Assembly: GCF_014805685.1 (NCBI RefSeq)
Contig: NC_060906.1
Span: 10,467,846 to 10,531,845, forward strand
Origin: Silurus meridionalis
Taxonomy: Eukaryota > Chordata > Actinopteri > Siluriformes > Siluridae
Reading direction: 5' to 3'
DNA length: 64,000 bases
In this document: piece by piece, positions 41,909 to 57,100 of the stretch
How the letters are laid out: each line of letters begins with the position of its first letter
Position numbering within the stretch: the stretch's first letter is position 1
The notes under the pieces: generated by a model
Told to the model about the DNA's origin: nothing
The model's input: the letters and a program-made list of their open reading frames with translations, nothing else
The model's database searches: none
Position numbers and translations under genes: made by a program

Positions 41909-44900
41909 ATGGCTTTATTTTGCATTCGTTTTGGTCAAAAGTCTCCACTGACGCTCAGTAGACTTCTGTATCAGAGATCAATTCCTCACTCCTGCAGATC
42001 CACAAATCCAGGATTCCTCTCTTCTGATTTACGATCAGACGCAAGATTTAGTACAAAATCTCTTATTGATCACAAAAGACTCTCTGTCCATGTCCGGCAG
42101 GTTCCTGTCTTCTGTCCTGCATTCAGCGATCATGTGAAGAAGTTTCACACTTCTGAAAAACTTCAGGCGCCTCCTGCAGTGGTGCTGTGGCTGCTGGTTA
42201 AACCTCTGCAGAAGATCACAGCCATCATCTTGGGCAGGTGAGACACCTTACACACCAGCATCACTGAAACATTAGAATGCTTTTTTCGCATTATTGCTTG
42301 TCTTTATTATGGTTTATAAATGAATCTATTTACAGCAAGTGATTAATGATGCATCGGTGAACACAAAAACAACAACAACAATAATAATAACAATAAAACA
42401 TTATTACCAGACACCTTTGAAAACACTCAAAGACACTGTAAAATTGAGTGATAATCATAAAAATCAAGACGAGCAACAAACAACAGCTGTTTAACTGTTA
42501 AAGTTAAAGTTTTGATGGTATGTAGTGGAAACCAATACCATTCCTGTGAGGTTTTATTGTTGTTGTTTTTTTAGAACTGAAGGCATGCTGTTATAGAAAA
42601 TAACAGCATGTGGTGTGACACAATGAGTTTCTCTAATCTGATTTTCTTTCTTATTTCATAACAGCATGTCCTGATACTGTTCGTTGTGAGAATAAATGTT
42701 GGTCTGCACGATGTTATAAATAGTTGTTCCCTCGTCAGTCTTTCTTTTTTGTATTATCTCTTTTGAAGCTAGTAATACAAAATGAAAATGCAAGTCTTGT
42801 GTCATTTTGTCTTTTAGAACAATGTTGAGATATCAAAGCTGACAGGTTTATCTAACTTGGCAAGATCGGCCCAATGTCAGACGTTCATTTGAGTCAAAGT
42901 CTGGTGAGAAGTCTGGACCAGTTTAATTTTGTTCATATGCATTTTTTCAGCCACTTAAAAAAACAAATTTGACTTAATATCAGGCATGTTTATGGGTGAA
43001 GACTGGGTGCCAGTTATGGTATTGTTAATTTACATTTTTCTATAAGTAGATGTAGCTAATTGTGGGCAAAAGTGAGCAAACTTAGGGAAGTGATTGAAGG
43101 AAGCAAAACTAGCAAACATCTAATGCTGTGATGATGTTTACCTCCGTAAGACTGTTTTTTTGTTAATCGTTAGTTCTATTTAGTTAGTTCCCACTATTTG
43201 TGAATAATATAAATAAATGTCATTTAAAGTATATAAAAAATATGGTTACCATTTTCCTCACTGTTTCACATCCACAGTGCTATACATCAGTGTTTTTCAA
43301 CTTTTTTTGAGCCACGGTACACTTTTTTTAATGGAAAAAATCACAAGGCACACCACCAACCAGAAATATAAATAAATGACACTCTGTAGCTTAATACAGT
43401 ATATATAATGACAATATAGTCTCTCAATTTATTTACTCTCACTCAGTGTGAAATCTGGGCCTGTTTGGATGAACACAGAGCTGATATCCTAGCAGGAATC
43501 GAAGAAGAGCTTTCTGTGTTTTTCATCAACAGCTCTCAGTCTCTCTCTGTTTTTAGGTTATATAGCAGTCAGGCTCGAAAAAAATTAACCTCACACAGAT
43601 TATGTCGTGGAAAATGGAAGCAAAATGCTAGCAAAATATAGGAAATACAGAGCAGAATGGGGAACTCCTTGGCAGCAGTTAGCCAAAAACCGTCCAAAGG
43701 TAGTTCATCAAAGCTTAGCTTTAAACCACAATTTTGTCTCAGTTTAGTTAGTTCCTCCTGCTCCTTCAAAGTCATGTCCTTTCCAAAATCTGTTGATGAG
43801 CTCTATGGATCCCGAACCATCTTTGTTTTCTTTTGACCTCCACTTATAGTAGGGCCTTCATCTGTATTTGAATTTTGTCCAGGGCCCAGTTTGGAGTTAT
43901 ATTTTTTCCTTTTCAAAAACTTCTCCATCCTGTCACTATTGTCCCGCTAGCCACAATACTACTGCCACCGCTACATGTCGCATACATGCGTCACTAATTC
44001 TCTTGTCTCAAAGTACAGTCAATCAACACAGTACAGTCAATTAGCTTACCTGCTGCCACCTACTGATATGGAAGAGTAATACATAATTACTCTGCCAGTG
44101 ACACAGACACTTGAAAATGGCATATTATTTGCAGGAAATAATGAATTCGTTTAAAAAAATATTTCGACCAATTAGGTAAAATTGGATAATTTCCCACGGT
44201 ACACCTGACGATCTCTCACGGCACACTAGTTAAAAAACACTGCTATACATATACTTTAACTTATGTAAAAAAAAAAGGATAACTATAAATAGAATTTTAT
44301 TACAATATTAATCAAATAAACTGCTTTTAATTTCTATATAGGTTTTTCTTGTACAGATTGCTGTCTGAAGCCATTATTATTTTGCCGTATGACAGGACGG
44401 ATTTCCTTTAAGACCCTGCCCTATTTGAATAGACAGATGATAGCTATTAATAGCTTTGAACAGTGGTGCATATTTACCCTGCAACGGACTGCTGATAACA
44501 TGTGTTTCCTGCTCTAGTATACTTGGTGTAATCTTTGATTAGCAGGACCACTACGATTAATAACACTGGAAAGGTACAAATCGTAGCTGACCATGGTTCT
44601 GAATCCATGAACTCGATGAATGCTGAGGTAGGCTCGAAAGCAGGTCATATTGCTCTCGTGTTAATATAATAAGAATTCCACATTACCAAGCGAGGTAAAA
44701 ACACGGCTACGCTGTCTATACTACATTTTCGCAGACTAATTGTTGCCTATTTCCACCTGCTCTTTCAATTTCCTCTTTTGTATCATATTAACCAGTCTTA
44801 TAGAATGAGGCAGTCTCCCACTTATATAACATACAGGTATGGGATGAATGCTCGACTGCCCAGATTCTCATGATAGATCGGGCGCATAATTGCTCAGTAT

Positions 44901-46688
44901 GTTTGCAGTTTACCAGGAGACAGGAAGTTATCCTTTTTATTTAAACACATTCACTATTGTAAGCTTTAAAAAGAAGCGTAAGTGGAATAATTAAATTAAA
45001 AACAAAGTTCTATTATACTTACAAAAACATTTTCATTATATTTATCAATGTTTTTTAGTACATACTATTTAATAAATTCTTATACTTTAATGTATTTATT
45101 TCTTTGAATATAATTATAGATCTCATTCTCTGTAAGTTGTACACATTGAAAATGAAACGAGCTACAATCAATAGAATCAAACTCTGCCTCCGGTCCCTTT
45201 AGAGAACTCTGTCTAACAATCAGCTCTGAAAGAGATGGAACAAGATGAAGCAGAGGAGCCTTGTTCATACACCAACAGCTTCAAACTTCAGGCCCACAAC
45301 ATGGTTACCGGTGGATGCACCAGAAATGTTGGATACTTACGAGAAATAAAGTCAGAATTACGAGAAATAAACTCGAAAAAAGTTGTTATTAGGCGAACTG
45401 AACTTAATGTGGCGGAAAATTGCTTCCGTATGATTCAGGCCAAAGAAAACAACAACAACGTTTCCATAGATTTAGGATAATTTTAAACTAAAACATAAAG
45501 AAAACATTTATTCTACTGTGCAATAAAATGTACATGGTTCTAAAAAGGAAACAAATGACCTGTTTATTTTAGAAGACCTGACGAATTTTCTCTTGAATAT
45601 TTAGTATTGCTCTTTAATAAAGAAAGTAGAATACTCCATTTCTAAAATAATCGATAGCAGCAGCCCTAATTAGTATTGACACTGAGGTGTGCCTAGGTTT
45701 TAGGACAAGGCCTTGTTAAAGGGGAAAGCCTGCTTTGGCTCTGTGAGAACCCGTTCAGAAAATTATGGATGAGGCTTTTTGGTTGCCTTTTTTTTCTGCA
45801 GGATGTAATAGAATGTCTCTAAGCTAGCGTGTAGTGTGTACTTGACCACACAATGTTTTGCTCCCTTGACTCAATATAATAGATTTTTTGTAATGTATTT
45901 TTTATAGCATTTCTAACAATAAAATTCTCCCCACCGTAGCTGTGACACAGCCATTCGAAAAACAATACATCATTATAACATTTATGGTGTTTCAACAGTC
46001 AAAATGCATTTTTATCAGCATAGTGCATCTGACCCTATTCTGTTGGAAATTAAATGTTGAGCTACAGGAGCTTGTGATGACTGATGGGCTGAAAACCTAA
46101 TCAGATTTAACCAGTAAATAAACCACACTAGGAGACTCTTGGCACGTGGAGGTTGATCCTTGTGCTATTTGGTTTGCATCATACCTACCCACAGGAGAAC
46201 AAACGTGACCAGCAAACAAATAGTAACGGACTGCAATACTCACAATTTGCACACATTTCATTACACACGTTTTTCACAACCTTTGCCACAGTCCAAACAC
46301 TGTAAGCCTCTATTGCTTATTGTAATGCCCCATGTTACCTACCTTAATCCTGCTATGAAAATAGCCATCAATCCTGGCATGGCATTAAAATAACAATTAA
46401 TAAACAAACAAACAAACAAACAAACAAATGCACCTACAGGAGACACAGAGTGCAGCTCATATATTTTTATATTTTCTAAATAGCATAAATTCCCCAAAAG
46501 GGCTATTTAGCTTACTGACTGATATTGACTTTACAGGATCGCAGAAATTAGTAACATGCCATTAGTGTAACAGCAGTATAAAAGTCAAATTTTAAATTGT
46601 AATTGAAAATAATCTATTTTCACACCTCAGGGAAGATTGGAAAACTTGCACCTGTGTATTATATGAATTCATATTGTTCTTAAAAAAT

Positions 46689-46772
<84 letters not shown>

Positions 46773-46777
46773 CTTTA

Positions 46778-46839
<62 letters not shown>

Positions 46840-46844
46840 TAAAG

Positions 46845-46921
<77 letters not shown>

Positions 46922-49588
46922 GACACTTCTGCACTCACTTGTAAATAATTTGATCTTTATGCCTCATTATTACTTTTCTCTCCTTTTCTTTCGATTTTTG
47001 TATATTGTTTAATATATTGTTTATATATATTTTTAATATTTGCTGTAGTTTGCCTGGAGGCTCACTTAAGAATTTCATTGTACAAACTGTCACTGACAGT
47101 GGGGGAAATAATTATTTGAACATATGACAAATAAAATTTTAAACCTAATAGTGTAGTGTGCGAGCTAGTATTAGTGCTAGGCTTATTTATTAGCAGTCAT
47201 ATTTGGAAAAAGAATATAATATAAACATTTAATAATATAATATAAACATTTATTCGTGTTAAAATTTAAATTAAAGACTACTTAGTATTTTGTTTTTGTT
47301 TATTTGAATGTGCCTTTCTAATAAGAGCATTAAAATGTATATATCTTATGTGCATCAATATAATTATTGTATTGATCGTTGTTGGAGTTTCTGAGGCTGC
47401 AGAAACTGTCTGAAGTTTCTCATCTCTGTTTTGTAGAAGCATCAGGAAATGGTGGAAGGCTTTACCGCCCAAAAAGAAACAGCTCTTTCGGGAGTGGGCA
47501 TGGCAGCGGCGATGGCATCTGACCGGAGTTAGCACAGTGGTGTTGCTCTTCATGGCGCTTTTCTGCTTTACCCACGTGGAAGAAAGCCCTTTGACTGGGA
47601 GAAGCAGATTTCTCGTTTTCAGCAGGGAAAACTTTATTAAACTGAGCGAACATGCTTCAGAAATGGTAGGAGTTTTCTCTTAATTTGTTCTATAGAATAA
47701 TTGTTAAATTATTACTATTATACTGTTAATCCTGCTTCTATTACTACTACTACAGGTAATACTACTATAGTATTGCTGCTGCGTCTTCTACTAAACCAGG
47801 GGTCTTTAAAGTTTTTCAGGTCAAGGACACCTTAGGCGATAGAGACATGGGGCAGGGACCCCGATTTAAAATGTGTCAAACAAAGCCTCTGATATTAATA
47901 GAAACCACTCATATTACACTAGTTATATTATGTTAAGACAATTAGAACCCTGTTGTTGTTGTACATGCATCATCGTCTGTATGTTTTCATATCTTTCAAA
48001 AAGATTTATTCATCATAACAAACATATATTTTGCAAATCGCAATTTATTAAGTTGTTCACAGTTGTCTTTTGTTTTAATAGATTTGCAGTTTCATACATT
48101 TTTCTTTTATTATCCGGTGGACTGTTATACATTTACATGAACTTCAGCTTAAATTTTAATATCGCTTTACATAACATTTTACCTTTGATGTTTTTATCCG
48201 TGTAAATTTTTTTTTCAAACAAAACATCGCGCGCACAAGACCCATGTACTAGACTATAGTTACCTCTGTAATACTACTACTATTATTGTCGTGCTGCTAC
48301 TGCTGTGTCTAATACTATTATATCTAATGCAATTACTGCTGCTACTTCTCTATTACTACACTTCTACTGCTGCTACTTTTCCTCCTCCTCCTACTATAGT
48401 ACTATAACCACTATAATACTACAACTGCTACTACTTCTACTATAGTACCGCTATACAACTACACCTAGTCCTGTGCTATAACTAATGATGCATTTTTTTA
48501 TTGTACTACTTCCCCTATAATTCTTGTACTGGCATTGCTATCACTAAACGTCTACTATAGTAAACCATTACTACCAATTAAACTACTTCTCCCATACTAC
48601 TACTACCACTACTGCTGCCTCTACAACCACTAGATATTAGCTACAGTGCCTGTGAGAAATATGGATGCACCTGGTCTTTTGTGGTTTTTGAGACATATGC
48701 ATGTTCCTTTTGTTTGTTTGTTATTGAACTTTGAACCTGAAAAAGGTAAAAACACACAAGAGTTGGACACTGAATGAGTGAAAGAAAGATATTTTGGCTC
48801 AAACAGAAGAACTTAAAAAAAACAGGGGTAACGTGAGAGGAGATGTACCAGACTGTTTCACCCACACAGTCAAACATGGAGATGGAAGCTTAATGGCTCG
48901 GGGTTGTTTTGGAGCAGGAAAGTTTGGAGACTTATTCCCGGGTGAAAGGAATCCTGAACCAAAATGGCTATCGTTCCATACTTCAACACCCTGCAATTCT
49001 GTCTGCATTGGAAACGACTTCACCCTAGAACAAGACAATGACCCAAAACAGAAGTCCAAGCTCTGTAAACGTCATTTAGAGAGAAAACAGTCGGCTGGAA
49101 TGTTCATGGTATTATGGAATGGCCTGCCCAGTCACCACACCTAAATCCTGTTGAACTGCTCTGGGATGAACTGGATAACAAAGTCAGAAAAAACACCTAG
49201 AACTAGAAAATAAAACACGTGTGAGCTTTTATTTGTAATATTTATGTGATTTATTTATTTTTTTATCTCCTAACTAGTACTTGGAAGAATTTGAGGATTC
49301 ACTCATCCCTGAAAATGACCCCAGGCATCAAGTGGTTATGAGAGTGGTCCAACACTTAGCTGATCGAAACCAGGATATTGAAGAGTTTAAATCTGTCCCC
49401 TGGACTGTTCATGTGATAGAGAAGCCCATTGCCAATGCGTACGTCATGCCTGTAAGTGACATTGGAAGATAGTGTATAAAATATTGCATAATGATGTTTT
49501 GCCCTAAAGCTAGATGTCTTACCATTGTATTAATAAAAAGAAACGTGTGACTATATGGTGAGACTGTACAAATAGTAGAAGAATGTAA

Positions 49589-49657
<69 letters not shown>

Positions 49658-51107
49658 GCGGGCATAAGTGACAGTTTTGGCCTTGCTGAGGAAATAATTT
49701 AAAAAGAGAAAGAACAAATAAATACATTTTAATTCATATACTACTATACTTTATATGTAAGATATTTAAGGTCTGCACATTGTGATTTTTTTTATTACTA
49801 ATTATGTCAATGGAAGATCTGAAGGAGGATAATTGGAATGTGTGTGTGCGTGTGTGCAAAAGAATGGGAGGATATTTGTCTTTACAGGAATGCTGGAGCT
49901 TGTTGGAGACATCCATCAGCTGAGTATCATCCTGGGGCATGAGATGGCCCATGCTCTGCTCGGACACGCCGTAAGTGCCGCACCTTCATGCCGGCTGTCG
50001 TGGAGAAATCCTTCCGAGTAGAATGTAACGCGTAGACACATTAACATCCTCTTGTGATCGTCGCTGTCCCGCTGCGTTCTGTTTAGGAAGGAAAACACCC
50101 TCCGTCGAGTCTAAACGGCCTGTTTTATCTCTCTTTTGCTCGCACCAAGTTCCGCTTTCATCTCGGTACAGGCGTTCAATTGAAACGAAGCGAGAGTCTT
50201 CTTTAAAAGGCGCTTAGTGTGTTTAGGGGCGCAGTTAAAACATCAGTGTGCCGTTTCAGTGCCATTGCATCACGCTTGGAATTAAATAACGCATAAAGAT
50301 AAACTAGTCTACATCATCCTGATGATCAGAGATGGAAAAACAGGGATTTAGCAACGTGGTTTTTTTTTTTATTGTAAGATTTTTAAATAATTTTTAATTA
50401 ATAAATTTATCTTTTCCTAAAAAGACATAAAAAATATTGCAGAATATATAACCCCTTTTCTTCAGCCTATTTAAAGTACTTTATAAAAAACAGAAAAATG
50501 TTTGTGTTCTTTTTACACAACTCTGAGGTGTTTGCATAAACTTCTTCACAGAGTCTCAAGTGAAACCATTATGGTTCGTCAAAAAAAAAAAAAAAATCCA
50601 ATTACAATTCAGCAGTTTCAGCAACGAGTGCGAGTATGTTATAGCCTTGTCAGTCATCTGAAGACTCCAGATCTTTATCTGTCTCTATTAAATGTTTACC
50701 TCCGGGCTCTGTGTGACTGTATGAGAGGGTTGGGCAGAGGATATAGAGAGAAAAGAGAGTGGATCTTTATTAGACGAGTGTCATGCTTATCTGCACTGAG
50801 ATGAATGAGTGAAGTGCATTTTAAGGATTTTGACTGCTGGACTGAAATGAGGAATTGTTTTGACGAGTCCTGCAGGTGATACAAAGCTCTAATGACATCT
50901 GCATTGCGGCACATTCCGCTAATGATGTTCGCCCAGGCACTCGGCCTTATTGTTGCATTCATTTTGTTAGAGATCTGGCACAATTACTGATTCATCTGAC
51001 TAGTCAGCATGGGATGGGTTTTTAATTTTTTGCTTGGCCAAGGTTTTGCATATAACTGGAAAAAATGTATTGTGAAATTTACAATAATGTGCACCATAAT
51101 CTCTCTT

Positions 51108-51141
<34 letters not shown>

Positions 51142-54100
51142 CACAGGCAGAGCAGGCAAGTTTGTCTCATTTGCTGGATTTGCTCTCCATGATCCTTTTG
51201 ACAATGATTTGGGCGATCTGTCCTCGAGACAGTCTCGCTTTGTTGGCCCAGTGGATTCAAGGCAAACTTGTCGAGGTGAGACTCGTGTTTTCATGTACTA
51301 CATCCATTATGTGTTATTATGTGATCTAGTTTTGCATTGAATATTTTCGGGTGAAACTCGAAAGCATATTGAGTCGGCAGTTTTTCCTCCATACTAAATT
51401 ATTGGACATTGATTAACAGGTTCTTTTGCACAGCACATACTTTGTTTTATACACGAAACACCGCAGTGTTAATAAATCACACGCTTAGCTATAAACTAGA
51501 CGCTTTTGTCAGGTTCCATTGTCTTCCACGTTCTTTGTTTTTTCCCCCCATAAACTCTGCTTTCTGGTTCTTTAAAAATAAACGGTACAGTGCCACTAAT
51601 TGTCATTAAAGTGACATCTATGCAATATATACAAATACATATTGCCAAAAGGTTTGTGGACACCTTGTCATAAGTATAGTTTGCTCTCATAATCCCTGTC
51701 AGATTTTGATTTTGTGGAGATTTGTGCTCATTTAGACACAAGGGTGTTAGTCAAGTCAGGTACTGATATATGTGAGGCGAGGAGGCCTGGGGTACAGTCA
51801 GCGGTTCAATTAATTCCACTGGTGTTCAACAGGGCTTAGGTCAGGACTCTATAGCAGATCTTCCACTTAAACCCATGCAAGGCATATCTTCATGGAGTTT
51901 GCTTTGTGCACATTGTCATGCTGGAACAGGTTTGGGTCTCCTAGTTCAAGCGAAGGGAAAATTTCATGCTACTGTATCCAAAGACTGTGTGTACAACTGT
52001 GTGCCTACCACACATGACTGGGAAAGTCAGGTGTCCCAAAACTTTTGTAATAGTGTATATTGGAAAATATGGTATTCTTATTTAGGGTAAATTATTTTAG
52101 GGTAAAAATCAATATCATACGGCGCAATTAGGTATATCATTGATCTGGCAGTTAAACAACTAATTATAATATTTAATACATGAATAAATGTTGATGATGA
52201 TCAGTAGACTGACACCAGCTCTGTTTTAGTTCTCGTTAAACAGGCCTTACAGTCGGAAACTGGAGGCAGAGGCTGATCAAGTTGGACTGCAGCTGGCGGC
52301 TAAGGTACTTACACACACTTATACAGCCTTCCTAAAGAAACAAATGTTTGTGGACACCTGAGCATAAGATTCGTATGTGCTTTCTAAACATCCCATTCCA
52401 CATTTGCTCTTATAATAATCTCCACTCTTCTTGGAAGATGTTCCACTAGATATTAATGGAGATTTGTGCTCATTCAGCCACAAAGGTGTTACTGAAGTCA
52501 GATACTGATGTATGGTGAGGAGGCCTGGAGTGCGGTCAGTGATCACATTCATCTCAAAGGTGTTTAAGAGGTCAGAGCTCTATAGCAGGCCATTCAAGAT
52601 CTTCCATTTAAACCCATGTGAATATCATCTTAATGGAGCTGGCTTTGTGCACAGCGGCATTGTCACTCTGGAACAGGATTGGGTTTTGTAGTTCAAGTGA
52701 AGAGAAAATGTAATGCTACTGCACCCAAAGACGTCCTATACTATTGTCTCCAAACACACAAATGGCTGGAAGAGCCGGTGTCCTAATACTTTTGTCTATA
52801 TAGTGTATTTTAATGGGACTGATAGAAAATAATATAAACCGGTTTGCTGCATCATGACACAGAAAACACTCTAACCCTTATCATTACAGACAGTAGATTA
52901 GTAGTTTTATGATGAAAACCATATCCACTAGATGGCAGTAGATGGCAGTGTAGTCACACACACGCGACTCTGGCTGGGTAGAGCAGTGTATCCTGTGATG
53001 CATGCTGTGCCATCTCGCGCTCTCATAATTCCAGTCCTCAAGCAGATCGGTGGCTTGTTCTTCTTTTTTCTCCCCCCCCCAAAAGGGCAGAGAGTGTGCT
53101 GGAAGATGTGTGAATTGATGTGAGACTGAAGGGAAAGCACACTTACACACTGAGGGTGAATGTCAGTGCAGTGTACACGGAGTGTGTAACAGTACACACA
53201 ACCCAGAGAGGCGATCAGAAAGATGATAGCGTGGCTCCGCCAGCCAGACTCGTTCGGATTCAGTTTAAAAAGTCTGAATGTCCCGTTAAAACATTTGCAT
53301 CATTCATTCATTTTTTTTTTTTTTAAACCGTAATTCACTTGCACACATCAATTTGGAAAAAGGTAGCTGATCCTTCACTGATTGATTTGTTTGTTTGCTT
53401 GTTTATTTTACCACAAACTAAAATCTATTGTGCAGGACATTTGTTGCCAATATCCAACATCGTATTATTTTGGCTTTATGGATGAGATCAAGCAGTTCTT
53501 GATGTGGGCTTTTGTAGCTTAGTTAAAATGTAACCTTTGTATTCCTGACCTACTGATCGAAGTTCATGAGTTCAAATCCCAGCAAACATCCACTGTTTGG
53601 ACCCTTAAGCAAGTACCTAAACCCTTAGCTGCTCAGTTGTATTAATAAGTTTGGCCTGGATAAGGGCATCTGCCAAATGCCATAAATGTCAATGTATATA
53701 CTGCAAGATCTTATCCATTTTTATAAAACTGTAAAATATATCAAATTTTATTATGTCAGTCCATACAAAACCATTATACACATAATGAAAATAACCAATG
53801 TAAACATGATTTCATCATACCAAAGCTAATCTTTTTAGGGGTTAGGTATTATATTATATGCTATAGTGAAGCAGTTTTTTTAATTTTATTTAATATCCAC
53901 CATTCCGTTACATTCTTTCATACTACCCCCCCAAAAAAGGGGGGTGTCAATAAAAAAATGTAAGAAGTGGTGGTGAAGTGTAGGGTTGTCCAATCTGCTT
54001 ATTTATAGACATTTTTTATTCATTACAGTATTAATTCTCATTCTCACTCTTTCTTTTTTTCTTAGGCATGTGTGGATGTGAGAGCCGGGCCAGTGGTCTG

Positions 54101-57100
54101 GCAGAAGATGGAGTTATTTGAGCAAATAGCAGGAGAGCCAACCCTGCCTGAGTGGTGTTCCACTCACCCCTCCCACCGCACCCGCATCTCAAACCTGGAC
54201 CACCTCGTCCCTGAGGTAACACCACACGTCTCTGCGTACTATCACACAACTCGTGCTTTATAGTATAGACAAACATACACATCTTCCTGGCTTAAACTCC
54301 TTTCCCCTTAGTTCTTATAGGATTCAACCAGGGGTTCATCAAGCATAGCCAAAGTTTTGTAATTTAAAAAATATTGTAAAAGTGGTGGAAATCATAAAGC
54401 GTTATTAAAGGGGTTATATTTAGGGCCTCCAAGCATCAAAATCAAGTTACACAAGAGAAAGGGATGTAACAATGTTAGAAATGTGTAAAAAATATGCAAC
54501 TATTGAAGTCAGTTGAGTTGTTGAACCGTTCACGGTATACGTACAAACAGCTGGTTAGCTGAAGCTTTATACTGTGACCTCGCTTTACAGACGCAACAGC
54601 AGCAAGCAAGCTGTAGCGTTAAATAGTAGCAAATTTCGCTTTTTAGAAGACTATAAATGAAAGCGGTGAGGTGGTTACAGACAAAACTGTAAGTGTTTGC
54701 GGCAAGAAGGCGTTAATATACATAAACAACCATGATGCAGCATATAAAACGTCACCGCAGTGAGAAGCTCCACTCCTCTCTGTCTGCACATAAAGAGCTA
54801 TTAATAGGCCAGACCATGCTGGCTAGTAGGTTACAAGCCCCACTAGTAGTGGCGAGTGCGAGAGCATCCAGGATCTCAAGGTGTGTTGGTGTTTTCACAG
54901 GATTTCGCAGGATAAACACACTGGAGTTTATACGAAGTGATGTATGCCGATGAGGCATAACATTATGACCACCTGCCTAATATTGTGTTGGTTTCCTTTT
55001 GCTGCTAAAACAGTTCAGACCCGTCAAAGATTAATAGCATTAACTTCTCCAGCAATTTGAGCTACAGAGGTTCCGTCTGTTGGATCGGACCACACGGACC
55101 AGCCTTCACTCCCCACGTGCATCAATGAGCCTCAGCTGCCCATGACCCTGTCACTTTTGATAGATACTGACCACTGCAGACTGGGAAAGCCCACCAGAGC
55201 TGCAGTTTTGGAGATGCTCTGACCCAGTCGTCTAGACGTCACAATTTGTCCCTCGTCAAACTCGTTTAAATCCTTACGCTCGGTCATTTTTCCTGCTGTT
55301 AACACGTCAACTTTGAGGGTAAAATGTTCACTTGGTGCCTAATAAATCCCTAATTCCGTCTTGCTTCTTCAGAATCCCAGTATATTACACTGCTGCTACT
55401 CCGTGATTTTTTTTTTTTGTGTGTGTTATCCCTTTGTTTATATTTCCGCATATTAAGCTGCACCTTAAATCGCCCTGCTTGAATCTTAGACTTCCTGAGC
55501 AAAGCAAAAACTCTAGCAAATGTATACTTGAGCTGAATTATGTTTTGAAAATGATCTCAGGATTGCTTTTAATGTATAATACAACATACATTAACCCGGA
55601 GGCATCAGAGACTCAAAGCAGTCAGAATCGGGCTGTGCGGCGCTTCCAGGCCTGTCTGAGATTTCCAGACTGGATCCAGACTAACAAGACGTCTGGAGAC
55701 CACCCTGCTCCTGTGCACCCATTAGTGTTTAAACATGTACACGCCGACACACACACGCAGGGTGTGCGTTTCAGCTCATGCGTGCTTAGCAAGTCCGTGT
55801 TTCGTCAGCGCCAGGCGAAATGCTTTGTTAGAGGCTAAATTATTTATTCAGATTTTTCCCGAGACTTTCTTAGTGCTTTGTTTAATGACACACGAGTGTG
55901 GCTGTACTCACTGAGGGAGCAGTGGAGGCGTGCTCAGATCGTCTGGCGTGCTTCCAAGAACAAGACATGATGAGATTACTACTACATTCCATTACCATGT
56001 TTTAAAATTGTATTCACTTAAAAATAAAGAAGTGTAGCTGTGAAATCAAAAATTAATTCAGATGGGGGAAAAAAACCTGGTTTCCATGGTGTTCCAAAAT
56101 GAAGTCTACTGGATTACTACTAATTAGCCAATCAGGACAAACATACTGTCTTGTTGCTGGTCAAAATTCTTCCTTATGCACCAACTTTTAGGCGCACGTT
56201 ATTTCCGAGCTTTGGTCTTTAGAGTGAAATTTTGAGCGAAAATTAGAAAAAGTAGAAGTAGTAAAAGTAGATTAATTAATTTAGCATTGACGGACTGGAG
56301 GAAAACCTGAAGCTAACATGGTTTCTTCAGTTCGGTGGCGATAAAACAATTGTTACGACTGTTTAAAATCACTGGATTTTATTTACATGGTGTATGAGAT
56401 TCATTACCGTAAATCAGCGTAATAGATAGTAACTGGGCGTACTGTGCAGGGCCCGTGGCGGTCAATCAACATACAGCACAACTCAGGGTTTCATGATCAT
56501 AAATAATGCCTCACCTTTTGCTGAGAAAGCTAATACCGAGCGAATGAATATTTAATAAACCTTCTGGGTCAGATGCATGAATATTCACGATTATTGGGGT
56601 GCGTCAAAGAAAACCAACAGTAGGTTGGCGTGGCGGAAAAACGGCACTATAAAACAATTTATACGATGTCATCATTAATTCATTAATTCATTAGCTAGGC
56701 CTAAGGGTAAGTAGATATGTAAATATGATGGTAAGTTTGGTGTTCTAGTGTGTGTGGTGGACGAAGTACGATGTACTTAGATATAGAAGGTAAAATATGA
56801 CTCAAGTAAAAGTGTCCCCTTTAAACTTTCACTTGAGTAAAAGTACAAAAGTATTTACTTTCAAATTTACCTGAGTATCCAAAGTACTATGATTTATTAC
56901 GGTTTCTACTCTTAATAAAGTCAGTTTATGTGAAAAGACTCTGACTCATTATTATCATTCTGTTAATAGATCAGTGTGCTGAGAGTAACAAACACTGATT
57001 GATATCTATTCAAATTATTATGAACCCAGAACCTTCTTCAAGGTCACGGGTGTTGTTCGAGTCAGAAGTTTCTTCAATCATTTATTCCTCTCTAAATGTT

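Noticed and set aside
45235..45480. 81-codon open frame in OMA1 intron 1
   Set aside because: No homology recognised and no splice or promoter context.
55419..55838. 139-codon plus-strand open frame in OMA1 intron 7
   Set aside because: No recognisable domain, no splice signals and biased composition; likely chance.
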